Assembly: GCA_964291465.2 (NCBI GenBank)
Contig: OZ219942.1
Span: forward strand, 186,001-250,000
From: JAGWBJ01 sp964291465
GTDB lineage: Bacteria; Chloroflexota; Dehalococcoidia; Lucifugimonadales; JAGWBF01
Direction of reading: 5' to 3'
DNA: 64,000 nt
The notes below the pieces were generated by a model. It saw only the letters and a list, made by a program, of their open reading frames with translations. It did not search any database and was not told the DNA's origin. How positions within the stretch are numbered: position 1 is the first letter of the stretch; the number at the start of each line of letters is the position of its first letter. Below are positions 48,195 through 56,048 of this stretch, piece by piece. The position numbers and the translations under genes were made by a program.

Positions 48195-49106
48195 CTACCC
48201 GTAATTCTGGGAATACCAGTCGATGATATCCCGACCGGTGGCCTTCCACACCCTCTTCCGCCTTGAGAAGTGGGCCAGGATCTGGTCGAGATATTTCAAG
48301 CGGAACGGCTGGCCGATCATCCACGGGTGGAGATGGAGCACCAGCATGCGTCCGTTGTGAGAGCCATCCCGGTACAGGGTGTCAAAGGCCTCTTTGGCCC
48401 TCTTCGCATAGTCCATTATCGTGGTGTGCCGCAGCCCCAGCTCCGTGTGGTCATCCATGTCCGTGGTAACCGGGAGAGAGTACATGGCGCCGGTCTCTAC
48501 GTTCATGGGATAGGGCTGCTCGTCATTGCCCCAGTCACAAACGTATCGAATGCCCTGCTCGGCCAGGAGATTGGGGGTCCGCGTGGACTCGCCGTACTCC
48601 AACCCGAGCCACCCGAGGGGCTTTTGTCCGGTGGCGTCCTCGATGGCCTGCACGGAAGCCGCTATGTGCTGACGCTCCTCCTCTTCCGACATCCGGGAAG
48701 TGATCATCCGGTTGCCGGTTACGCCATGGCCGATTATCTCCCAATCGCGCTTCTGGCATTCCCTCACCAGGAAGGGGTATTGAGCGGCGATGGTGGCGTC
48801 CATGGCCGCGGTACCCCTTATGCCGTACCGGTCCAGCAGCTTCATTATCCCGAAGATTCCCACGCGATTGCCGTACTCCCTGTGGGAGGCCCTGGTGATG
48901 TCTGGGAACGGGCGGACCCGAGGGGTCAAGTATCGCCTGTTCAGGGTGAAGGCGGTGTCCGGGGGCTTGAGCTCGAAGTACTCCAGGTCGACGATGACGC
49001 AGAGGGCGAGCCTGGCGCCATCGGGCCACCTCAGGGGCCGCCTGGCGGCAATCGGCGAGAACTCGTAGTACTCGTGGTCCATCCCCGGCATTCGCGGGCT
49101 TGGCAT
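48195..49106 (-). CDS. Polysaccharide deacetylase family protein (operon with amidohydrolase)
   Basis: A 303-aa NodB-fold protein of the PuuE-related branch. Segments: RWPDGARLALCVIVDLEYFEL near residue 25, ASHREYGNRVGIFGIMKLLDRYGI, GHGVTGNRM, LGWLGLEYGESTRTPNLLAEQGIRYVCDWGNDEQPYPM and VLHLHPWMIGQPFRLKYL. The first acidic motif reads VDLEYFE. This is a different branch from the pair at 1691-3567. GGAGG stands seven bases before the ATG at 49106. It is flanked by a paralogue (33 bp upstream) and the amidohydrolase (9 bp downstream). Confidence 0.86.
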   Translation of the reverse strand: MPSPRMPGMDHEYYEFSPIAARRPLRWPDGARLALCVIVDLEYFELKPPDTAFTLNRRYLTPRVRPFPDITRASHREYGNRVGIFGIMKLLDRYGIRGTAAMDATIAAQYPFLVRECQKRDWEIIGHGVTGNRMITSRMSEEEERQHIAASVQAIEDATGQKPLGWLGLEYGESTRTPNLLAEQGIRYVCDWGNDEQPYPMNVETGAMYSLPVTTDMDDHTELGLRHTTIMDYAKRAKEAFDTLYRDGSHNGRMLVLHLHPWMIGQPFRLKYLDQILAHFSRRKRVWKATGRDIIDWYSQNYG

Positions 49107-49139
49107 GGGTTCCCCTCCAAGAGATATCTCGGTTGCGCG

Positions 49140-50072
49140 CTAAGGGCTCACCGGGTTGAAGTCATCCCGCCGCTCCCGCAGGTACTCCTGTACCACGTCA
49201 TAGTAGTTGGCCATGTAGTATTCGGCGATCTCGTCGCCGGTGGTCTTCCATACCCCGTCCCGGGAGAGGATGTACTCCAGGACCTGGTCCAGGTACTTGG
49301 CCCGGTGGGGAGCGCCGATCCAGTAGGGATGCAGGGCGATGCACATCACCCTGCCGCTCTCCTCGCCCTGCTCGTAGAGGACGTCGAACTGGTCCTTGCA
49401 GATCTGGGCGAAGTACTCGGCGTCACCGGACGTATCTCCGATGGCCGCGGTATCGTTCAGCTCGAGGGTATACGGCAGCGAGATGAGCCTGCCGCTCTTC
49501 ACCTTCAGCGGAAAGGGTTGGTCATCGTGGCACCAGTCGGTCTGGTAGATGAGGCCCGCCTCGGCCATCAGGTCCGACGTGTTCACCGTCGCCGAGAGCG
49601 CGGGGCCCAGCATGCCCTTCAGCGTCTTGCCGGTGTGCCTCTTCAGGGTGTCGATGATATCCCGGTAGAACTCCCGCTCCTCTTCGATGGGCATGCCGAA
49701 CAGGGTGCGGTTGTTGTATATACCGTGGGACATATAGTCCCAGTCACGTTCGACCATGGCGTCCCTTATCTCCGGGAAGTGATCCAGGACCGCTTCGTTC
49801 AGGGAGGCCGTACACCTCATATCGTGCTTGTCTATGACGTCGAGCATCCGCCAGAAGGCCACCCGGTTCCCGTAGTCGCGGGTCCTGTAGAGCTCCAGGT
49901 TTGGGTGGGGGACAGCCGCCCCGATATAATTCGGGGTCCCGGTATTGGGCGGGGGGTCGTACTCCAGGTATTCCACGTTGGGCGAGAGCCAAAAGGCAAC
50001 CCGGGCATCGTTGGGCCACCGGATGGTGGGCCGGTCGATAATCGGTGAATAGTCGAACCACTTGCGTTCCAC
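49140..50072 (-). CDS. Polysaccharide deacetylase family protein (first gene of the amidohydrolase operon)
   Basis: A 310-aa paralogue of the next gene: RWPNDARVAFWLSPNVEYLEYDPPP, RDYGNRVAFWRMLDVIDKHDMRCTAS, SHGIYNNRTLFG, QTDWCHDDQPFPLKV and IALHPYWIGAPHRAKYLDQVL. The start is GTG at 50072 with GGGAGG seven bases upstream. The WCxDDQP/DWGNDEQP block, shared by both copies, probably forms the substrate side of the active site. It heads the three-gene unit and has a promoter at 50112-50141. Confidence 0.86.
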   Translation of the reverse strand: MERKWFDYSPIIDRPTIRWPNDARVAFWLSPNVEYLEYDPPPNTGTPNYIGAAVPHPNLELYRTRDYGNRVAFWRMLDVIDKHDMRCTASLNEAVLDHFPEIRDAMVERDWDYMSHGIYNNRTLFGMPIEEEREFYRDIIDTLKRHTGKTLKGMLGPALSATVNTSDLMAEAGLIYQTDWCHDDQPFPLKVKSGRLISLPYTLELNDTAAIGDTSGDAEYFAQICKDQFDVLYEQGEESGRVMCIALHPYWIGAPHRAKYLDQVLEYILSRDGVWKTTGDEIAEYYMANYYDVVQEYLRERRDDFNPVSP

Positions 50073-50111
50073 GTTTACCCCTCCCGCCAGGCGCTCAAAC
50101 CGATATGTCAG

Positions 50112-50141
50112 AAGTTACCGCCGGAGCGAATCCGCTGTCAA
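50112..50141 (-). promoter_or_regulatory. Promoter of the deacetylase-amidohydrolase operon
   Basis: Minus strand TTGACA (50136-50141), 18 bp, TAACTT (50112-50117), 40 bp before the GTG at 50072. Confidence 0.5.
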
Positions 50142-50254
50142 GTGCGCCGGGTCTTGAGGAAGAAGTCCCGAGGTCTTGCGTTTGCCTGTCCCGTTGCATC
50201 ACAATTGGGCCCGGAAGCCCAGAGACTCCCCATATCTCGAAGAAGGAATGAGAC

Positions 50255-51097
50255 ATGAACTCAAGCCGAAAACCGGTCGCCGTCGTGGTGGGGGCGACAT
50301 CCAAGTGGCAGGCGGACGGCCGCAACACCCATCTGGTCCACGGCAGGTCGGTCGACGACAGCGAGCTGCCCATAGGGGTCCGGTGGGGCGTGGGAGGGGC
50401 CATCTCTCTGAAGTTTGCGAAGGAGGGCTTCTTCACCGTGTTGACCACCCGCAGGGCCTCCAATGCGGCCGCATTGGAGGAAGCGGTCCGGGAGCAGGGC
50501 GGCGACGGCATGACCGTGGAGCTGGACCTGGCGTCTCGTGACTCCATATCGGCAGCTTTCGCCCGAGTGCGGGAGGAGGCCGGCGACCCGAGCGTCCTAG
50601 TCTACAACGCGGGCTACCTGGAGGGGCGGGACCTTCCGCCGGAAAAGGAGCTGCTGGAGCACATTCCCTTCGAGCTGTTCGAGACTGCGCAGCACATATC
50701 CAGTAGCGGCCCTTTCTTGGTAGCCCAGGAAGTGTTGCCGGCCATGCGGGAGCGCGGCGCGGGCTCCATCTTGATTTCCAACAACTCGTCGTCGTTGAGG
50801 GGAAGAAAGCGGTACACCGGACAGTCGCTGTACTATCCCAGGGTGCTGATGCGCACGCTGGCGCAGGCGTTGACCGAGGAGTATTCAGAGTACGGCGTGC
50901 ACGTTGCCAACGTGGTGATCGATGGGATGATCGATTCCCCGGGCACCCGGGCCCTCCCACATGCCCAGCAGCAGCCTGAATTGCTAATGAATCCCGTCAA
51001 GATCGCCGAGGCTTTCTACTACCTGCACACCCAGGACAAGTCCTGCTGGACCCACGAGCTCCAGTTGACCCCCTTTTCCACCAAGCCGAGCTTTTGA
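50255..51097 (+). CDS. Atypical short-chain dehydrogenase with a glycine-loop insertion and no YxxxK
   Basis: A 280-aa SDR-fold protein. Strand 1 (VAVVVGA) is followed by about 28 extra residues before the glycine motif continues at GVGGAISLKFA (45-55), so the NAD(P) loop is split by an insertion. VYNAGY at about 114-119 corresponds to NNAG. The serine block ISNNSSSLRG is present, but where the YxxxK pair is expected the sequence is QSLYYPRVLMRTL, without the lysine. It may bind nucleotide without classical dehydrogenase chemistry, or use another residue. AAGGAATGAG precedes the ATG weakly. It stands alone beside the gene-poor tRNA-remnant region. Confidence 0.75.
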   Translation: MNSSRKPVAVVVGATSKWQADGRNTHLVHGRSVDDSELPIGVRWGVGGAISLKFAKEGFFTVLTTRRASNAAALEEAVREQGGDGMTVELDLASRDSISAAFARVREEAGDPSVLVYNAGYLEGRDLPPEKELLEHIPFELFETAQHISSSGPFLVAQEVLPAMRERGAGSILISNNSSSLRGRKRYTGQSLYYPRVLMRTLAQALTEEYSEYGVHVANVVIDGMIDSPGTRALPHAQQQPELLMNPVKIAEAFYYLHTQDKSCWTHELQLTPFSTKPSF

Positions 51098-51240
51098 CGC
51101 CCCGGCTCCAACGCGACGGCGCTTTCATCGCCTCTGCATAGTCATTCACGCTGCTTCTGCCCCTGTCTCTCCTCGGTAACACGACTTCTGAAGCAACGAT
51201 ACCCTCTGCGGCAACCTGAACCATGACCCAATTCGGCAGG

Positions 51241-51268
51241 TTGACGTGCGGTGGTATTGTGCTATAAT
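51241..51268 (+). promoter_or_regulatory. Strong promoter facing gene-free DNA
   Basis: TTGACG (51241-51246), 16 bp, TATAAT (51263-51268). This is among the best promoter matches in the window, yet no coding gene follows on the plus strand. It may drive a small RNA. Confidence 0.6.
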
Positions 51269-51270
51269 CG

Positions 51271-51319
51271 CCTATCGCGAATATAGGCAACAGCATAGAT
51301 TATCATATACCGCGATAGG
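51271..51319 (+). repeat. Inverted repeat at the predicted transcript start
   Basis: CCTATCGCG (51271-51279) and its perfect complement CGCGATAGG (51311-51319) flank 31 bp; a further ATAT/ATAT pair lies inside. It can form a stem-loop in the RNA or be a protein site. Confidence 0.6.
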
Positions 51320-51373
51320 AATCTGCGGTGGCTCGCAGGCGTTGAGCGATGTACTTGAAGAGCCGCAGGTGAT

Positions 51374-51422
51374 TGGTGGCGGTAGAGACTTGAACCTCCG
51401 ACCTCTGCCATGTCAAGGCAAC
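51374..51422 (-). pseudogene. tRNA-Val (GAC) 3' remnant
   Basis: The minus strand shows an anticodon stem-loop with TTGACAT (anticodon GAC), a variable loop, a T arm with GGTTCAAGTC, an acceptor 3' strand ending in ACCA, but no matching acceptor or D arm 5' of it. The T-stem is one base short. This is the shape of a tRNA 3' piece left by integration or duplication. Confidence 0.5.
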
Positions 51423-51444
51423 CGGTCATGTGGCTGAAGAGCTA

Positions 51445-51461
51445 TGGAGCGGAAGACGGGA
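51445..51461 (-). repeat. Distal attachment-like repeat (copy of tRNA-Gly 3' end)
   Basis: A 17-bp exact copy of the last bases of tRNA-Gly, including CCA, 5.6 kb from the intact gene and in the same orientation. Confidence 0.6.
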
Positions 51462-51589
51462 CTGGTAGGTGGGCGTGTCCAGAGCAAGATCAAATGGGTT
51501 GCTCTCATGGGAGGCGCCCCATTCGATATTCGTCCCGGCGCCTCCGGTGAGAGCAGCATTAACCGCGGGAGTTAGCCATCATCCCATGG

Positions 51590-52153
51590 CTAACCATGTC
51601 CCTGTCTGGCAACGTTGGCCTGGCTGGCGCCGGCCGCCCAGGCCACCGCTGTGAGCATGCGCACCGGGTTCAGAATCTGCCACACAACCCCGTCGTCAAC
51701 GAAGTAGCCATTGGCGAACACCAGGGCGCCCAGGGCCGCCGAAACCACCGCTCCCACGCGCCCGGCTACGCTTCCGCAGCCCCACAAGGCCACCGCCGCC
51801 ACGCTGGAGGAACCGATGAACAGCGGGTTGACCGTGCGCCACACGTTACCCCAATGGTCGCCGAACAGGTCACTATACCCGTTGGCAAGCACCACCAGGG
51901 CCAGTATGCCCAGCGCAAGGCTGCGCACCCAGGGGACATGGCGTGTACTCAGCCAGACCCACCAAACGCCCGCGAACCCCATCAACAGCGGGCCGATTTG
52001 CCACAGCTTCCAGGGCCAGTAGGGAACTGACATATGCTCCGGATCGACGAGGACGGTCCTCTCCGTCCAGGCGAAAATTGCCAGGGCCACGAAGGCCGTA
52101 GCTGCAGCGGCAGGGATTGGACCCAGGTCTCGCGGAGCGAGCAGCTTGAGCAT
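51590..52153 (-). CDS. Hypothetical membrane protein
   Basis: A 187-aa protein with about six hydrophobic segments separated by short loops (residues 10-30, 50-68, 76-92, 110-128, 132-150 and 165-180). It contains GNVWRTVNPLFIGSSSVAAVALWGC and many Trp residues, a pattern like small unknown transporters or DoxX-like proteins, but I assign no family. ATG at 52153 with AAAGG upstream; a TTG one codon earlier is possible. It is the first gene of the putative island, 159 bp from the P450 gene on the same strand. Confidence 0.6.
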   Translation of the reverse strand: MLKLLAPRDLGPIPAAAATAFVALAIFAWTERTVLVDPEHMSVPYWPWKLWQIGPLLMGFAGVWWVWLSTRHVPWVRSLALGILALVVLANGYSDLFGDHWGNVWRTVNPLFIGSSSVAAVALWGCGSVAGRVGAVVSAALGALVFANGYFVDDGVVWQILNPVRMLTAVAWAAGASQANVARQGHG

Positions 52154-52312
52154 CAACCAGCCTTTCCGTTACGGGGCTACCATGTAGAATGTGCCCCGAT
52201 TTGGTAGTCTTCGCATTCCCGGTCAGCAGACCATGTTAGACTTTCACCGAGTTCGGGTCTCGAATGACATTCAGGACCGCACCATGCTGGAACCGCTCAG
52301 TACGGAGCACGC

Positions 52313-53551
52313 CTAGGCCACATCCAACCACAGGGACTCCAGCCCCCGCAACGTCACCTGGTCCCGGTAACGGGGCTCTTCCGCCAGCCTCAGACTCCCC
52401 AGGCGTGGCAGCAGCGCCTCGAAGGCCACGCGCGCCTCGAGCCGCGCCAGCGGCGCTCCAAGACAGTAGTGGATGCCCCGTCCAAAGGCAACATGGTTGG
52501 CAGCAGCGCGCCCCACATCCAGCCTGTCCGCGTCGGGAAAGGCCCGCGGATCTCGGTTGGCCGCCCCCAGCATGCAGATGACTCGCTGGCCCGGGACTAT
52601 CCGCTTGCCGCGCAGCTCGACCGGCTCCCGGGCTACCCGGCTGTCCAGTTGCACCGGGCTATCGAAGCGCAGGAGCTCGTCAATCGCCCCGTTCAGCAAC
52701 CCAGGGTCGTCGAGCAGTCTCCGGAGCTGGTCTGGATTGCGCAATAGCGCCAGGGTGCCGTTGCCAATGAGGTTACGTGTCGTCTCGTTCCCAGCCACCA
52801 GCACCAGGAGCAGGTTCACCAGCAGGTCGTCGCGCTCAAGCCGTTGGCCCTCCACCTCTGCCGTCACCAGTGCGCTCACCAGGTCATCCCGCGGGTCGCG
52901 TCGCCGCTCCTCCGCCACCGCCTCGAAGTAGCTGAACACCTCGTCTACGGCATGCCGCACCTGGCCAATCTGCCGCTCGTCCAGCAGGGGGTCGACGATC
53001 AGCGAAACTATGTTGGACCACTCGTTGAACTGCTCCCGGTCCTCCACAGGGACCCCCAGCATCTCGGCAATGACAATGACGGGCAGGGGAAACGCCAGGT
53101 CCGCGATGAGGTCAAATTGATCTCTGCCCTCCACGTTGCCCAGCAAGCCCTCCACCGTTTCCCGGATGCGCGGCTCCAGGGCGGCCACGGAGCGTGGAGT
53201 AAAACCATGGGACACCAGAGCCCGGATCCTGGTGTGCTCCGGCGGGTCCAGGTCCAACATGCTCACCTGGGGGATGTAGCCGAACTCCCTTCCGGCATTG
53301 CCAAACCGCCGGGTGTCCCGTAACACCATGTCTACATCGGCGTAGTCCGTCAGCACCCAAGCGTCCTGAAGGCGCATCCGGTGCACCGGGTCTTTCAGCC
53401 TGAGCTCCTCGTAGACGGAGTAAGGGTCTGCGCGCAACGCCGGGGAGAGGGGGTTGTAAGCCACACCGGACTCTATCCGCTCCCAGGTCAGGAGGGCCCG
53501 CATAGCCACGGGCCGTACTACGGTGCGAAGGGCCTTGGACAACGGGTTCAT
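52313..53551 (-). CDS. Cytochrome P450
   Basis: A 412-aa bacterial P450. The heme loop is FGRGIHYCLGAPLARLEA with Cys363 as axial ligand; the I-helix oxygen site is LVAGNETTRNLIGNG; the K-helix ExxR and PERF-like region lie at LLRFDSPVQLDSR. Length is typical of soluble class I P450s such as CYP105/107-like enzymes. It hydroxylates or epoxidises a small hydrophobic compound and needs a ferredoxin and reductase, which are not encoded nearby. ATG at 53551, TGGAG seven bases upstream. It lies in the putative island; P450s are frequent island cargo. Confidence 0.92.
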   Translation of the reverse strand: MNPLSKALRTVVRPVAMRALLTWERIESGVAYNPLSPALRADPYSVYEELRLKDPVHRMRLQDAWVLTDYADVDMVLRDTRRFGNAGREFGYIPQVSMLDLDPPEHTRIRALVSHGFTPRSVAALEPRIRETVEGLLGNVEGRDQFDLIADLAFPLPVIVIAEMLGVPVEDREQFNEWSNIVSLIVDPLLDERQIGQVRHAVDEVFSYFEAVAEERRRDPRDDLVSALVTAEVEGQRLERDDLLVNLLLVLVAGNETTRNLIGNGTLALLRNPDQLRRLLDDPGLLNGAIDELLRFDSPVQLDSRVAREPVELRGKRIVPGQRVICMLGAANRDPRAFPDADRLDVGRAAANHVAFGRGIHYCLGAPLARLEARVAFEALLPRLGSLRLAEEPRYRDQVTLRGLESLWLDVA

Positions 53552-53728
53552 ATGATCGCTCCAGTCGCCTCATGTTGCCTGGGACTCACACTTGCTCGTG
53601 AGGCCCAAGCATTGCGCCCACCCTTCTCCAGATGATTTGCCGTCGTGCCACTGCGCCTCTTCACGACGTACAGTACTCCCCTGGCTGGTTCAAGCATAGC
53701 CCATCTCAAGATTGGGCGTAGGACCGAC

Positions 53729-55462
53729 CTACCGCGAGCCCTGGACCTGCACCGTCACCACGTCGATGCCGTGGTACTTCCGGTGCCGCACGGATGACGC
53801 GTAGTGGCGCAGCAGGCGGAACGATATCTCGCTGACGTCCGGCGTTTCGGCCTGCTCGCTCATGTAGGCGATTCGGTCCTCGATATTCTCTTCCGGGGAT
53901 ACTGCCAGAAACTCCATTTCCACCGAGCCGACGCGGGGACGAGCGATGAGGACAAGGCGCGGCGGTCTGTCTTCTTCGTAGTCATCACGCAACTGCGACA
54001 TGCTGGACAGAGTCTCCTCGCCCGCAGCGCACAGCCGCTCTACCGAAGCTTGGTTCCATCCCAGCCTGGCCCCAAGCTCACGCAAGAACTCTTCGATGGC
54101 GGGTAGAGCTGATATGTCCAGATCGGCCTCCATTCGCCTGCGACGGAAGCCGGTGATATCGAGAGCGGCCGACATCAAGACCGCAGCAAGCACCCCCAGG
54201 ACGATGCTGTTGCCGAACGCCACGCCCCATGGGCTGCCCAGGGCGTCTGCGAGGATGTTGTGGCTCTGCAGTCCGACCCCGACAGACAAGGAGAGCCCAA
54301 CGATGAGGGCCTTTTGCTGGTTGAGGCCGTCCTGCAGGACGGTCCGGATTCCTTCCACGAAAAGCATTCCCATCACGATCATCAGGATTGCCCCGGTCAC
54401 CGGTTGCGGTATGGTGAGAAGAAAAGCCACCACCTTGGGCAGCAGTGCCAGCCCTATCAGCATGCCCCCCATCGCATACCCTACACGCCGCGCGGCGACC
54501 CCGGTGAATCCGATGAGTGACGCCGTCGACGCCAGATAGATGATTATGGGCAGCGTCCCCGCGATTCCCGACAGCAATATCGCTATCCCGCTGACGTTCA
54601 GTGTTCCTTGCACGCTGCGGAAGTCTATCGCGCGGGGCCTGCGCCAGGAGACCTGTTGAATCACTGACCCTTCATTGCTGGCCTTGACGGCCACCACCGC
54701 GCTCACCACGAGGAATACCGGAAGGAGCGCCAGGAAATCCACGTCCAGGATAGGACTGAATCCGGGCCACGCCGAGAACTCGGGCAGTGCAAACCAGGGA
54801 GCGTCCAGCGCTCGCTGGAATTCGTACACTCCAAACAGCACGGCGGCGGCGCAGCCAACGGCGATGGTCATGGGAATTGCGAACAGCCTCAGAAGGCCCG
54901 AACCGCGCAGCATCAGAGCTGCTGCACTGATCAACGTCACCGCCCCCACTGCCGGGCCCGATATCGGAGACAGTCCCATGGACACGTCATCCAGCCTGGC
55001 AACGGCTATGGGCATAGCGGATACGGCTATTACCATGAAGGCGACGCCCGAGACGACCGGCGTGATGATTCGGCGCAACCGGGCCAACCAGAACGCCATG
55101 GCGAACTGCACCAGGGATGCTCCGACTATCAGGCTGGACATTACCGACAGCCCGCTCTCGGTCCCCACCAAGACACAAACCGCCATAAAAGGGGCCCCGG
55201 GGCCCATGAAGAGTATGTACCCTGACCCCAGGCGCCCAAGACGGGTAGCCTGTAGAGCCGTCACGGCCCCGCCGACCGCGAGGGACGCGAAGACTGCCCA
55301 CGACAGGTAACTTCCGCTCCTGTCCAACGCCACCGCGAACACCGTCACGAGGGTGACGGTGTTCGACAATGCAAGCAGGCACCCCTGGACCGCTACCCCA
55401 AGCGTTACCAGGGGAGGAGGACCATCGTCCGGCTCGAAACGTATGTGGTCGTTGACTCGCAT
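53729..55462 (-). CDS. Second NCS2-type permease with C-terminal ATPase-like domain (island copy)
   Basis: A 577-aa paralogue of 23344-25113. The N-terminal RFEPDDGPPPLVTLGVAVQG, the VIQQVSWRRPRAIDFRSVQG block and the C-terminal SEISFRLLRHYASSVRHRKY...VVTVQVQGSR are shared. The permease core has 12-14 helices; the tail (about 430-577) again has an EE pair (AGEETLSSM) and no N-box Asn. Identity is lower in the membrane part than in the tail, so the tail is under stronger constraint. ATG at 55462 was chosen because it matches the paralogue start; an open frame to 55693 is an artefact. It is divergent from the DUF1330 gene. Confidence 0.8.
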   Translation of the reverse strand: MRVNDHIRFEPDDGPPPLVTLGVAVQGCLLALSNTVTLVTVFAVALDRSGSYLSWAVFASLAVGGAVTALQATRLGRLGSGYILFMGPGAPFMAVCVLVGTESGLSVMSSLIVGASLVQFAMAFWLARLRRIITPVVSGVAFMVIAVSAMPIAVARLDDVSMGLSPISGPAVGAVTLISAAALMLRGSGLLRLFAIPMTIAVGCAAAVLFGVYEFQRALDAPWFALPEFSAWPGFSPILDVDFLALLPVFLVVSAVVAVKASNEGSVIQQVSWRRPRAIDFRSVQGTLNVSGIAILLSGIAGTLPIIIYLASTASLIGFTGVAARRVGYAMGGMLIGLALLPKVVAFLLTIPQPVTGAILMIVMGMLFVEGIRTVLQDGLNQQKALIVGLSLSVGVGLQSHNILADALGSPWGVAFGNSIVLGVLAAVLMSAALDITGFRRRRMEADLDISALPAIEEFLRELGARLGWNQASVERLCAAGEETLSSMSQLRDDYEEDRPPRLVLIARPRVGSVEMEFLAVSPEENIEDRIAYMSEQAETPDVSEISFRLLRHYASSVRHRKYHGIDVVTVQVQGSR

Positions 55463-55534
55463 ATACGGTAAGGATACACACCACTCTAGGAGTGTGCTAG
55501 GATAGCCGCGACGATACGCCGAAGGAGTTAGGAT

Positions 55535-55840
55535 ATGGCGGCATATGTGATTCTGTACACCACCGAGGTAACCGACGAAGCCCTGCACGCTGAATTCCGG
55601 AAGCGAGTCGGCCCGCTCTTGCAAGCCAAGGGCGGCAAATACCTCCTGCGCGGCGACATTTCGGAGGTCATAGGCAGCGAGCTCACGGGCCACAGCCGCA
55701 TGGCAGTCATGGAGTTCGAGACCGTTGAGCAGGCCCGGGATTGGGCCGGGTATTCGCAGCTGCAGGGAGAATACGTGGCGCTCCGAGAACTCCGCGACAG
55801 CGCCGCCAAGAGCATCTCGTTCATCGTAGAGAGCGACTGA
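55535..55840 (+). CDS. DUF1330 family protein
   Basis: A 101-aa dimeric alpha/beta-barrel (ferredoxin-like) protein of the DUF1330 family. Seen: YVILYTTEVTDEALHAEFRKRVGPLLQAKGGKYLLRGD near the N-terminus, then RMAVMEFETVEQARDW and a C-terminal helix ending in SISFIVE. Members resemble small monooxygenase or isomerase domains, but no reaction is known. GAAGGAG stands eight bases before the ATG. It lies 72 bp from the divergent permease gene. In the gap there is a small CACTC-TAG-GAGTG palindrome that may be an operator for one or both. Confidence 0.8.
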   Translation: MAAYVILYTTEVTDEALHAEFRKRVGPLLQAKGGKYLLRGDISEVIGSELTGHSRMAVMEFETVEQARDWAGYSQLQGEYVALRELRDSAAKSISFIVESD

Positions 55841-56048
55841 CGAGCGGCGCTCAAGCGTCCAACGGTACTACGCCGTCTAAATCGCCTTCACCCTGTCGAA
55901 CAGCTCCACTGTAATATCCTGTCTAAGGGGCTGCCGCACTCCGTCACCTGCGATTCAGACCGGTCACGACGAGCCGGCGCTCTCGCCAGTGATGAGCACC
56001 CGGGTCCACACGTGCGGGAGGCCTTAAGATCCGTCGCGGTGGTATGAA

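Larger units (their letters stand above)
51098..51589. other. Gene-free region with promoter, inverted repeat and tRNA remnants
   Basis: Nearly 500 bp without a credible gene, and more A+T-rich than the rest of the window. It holds a near-consensus promoter, a 9-bp inverted repeat, a tRNA-Val 3' remnant and a 17-bp copy of the tRNA-Gly end, each listed separately. Confidence 0.7.

Noticed and set aside
51246..51437. A 63-codon frame ending in a GRDLNLRPLPCQ-like peptide
   Set aside because: This peptide is a well-known artefact of translating a tRNA T-arm/anticodon region; it marks the tRNA remnant, not a gene.
55463..55693. N-terminal extension of the island permease to 654 aa
   Set aside because: It runs antisense through the DUF1330 gene and does not match the paralogue's start.
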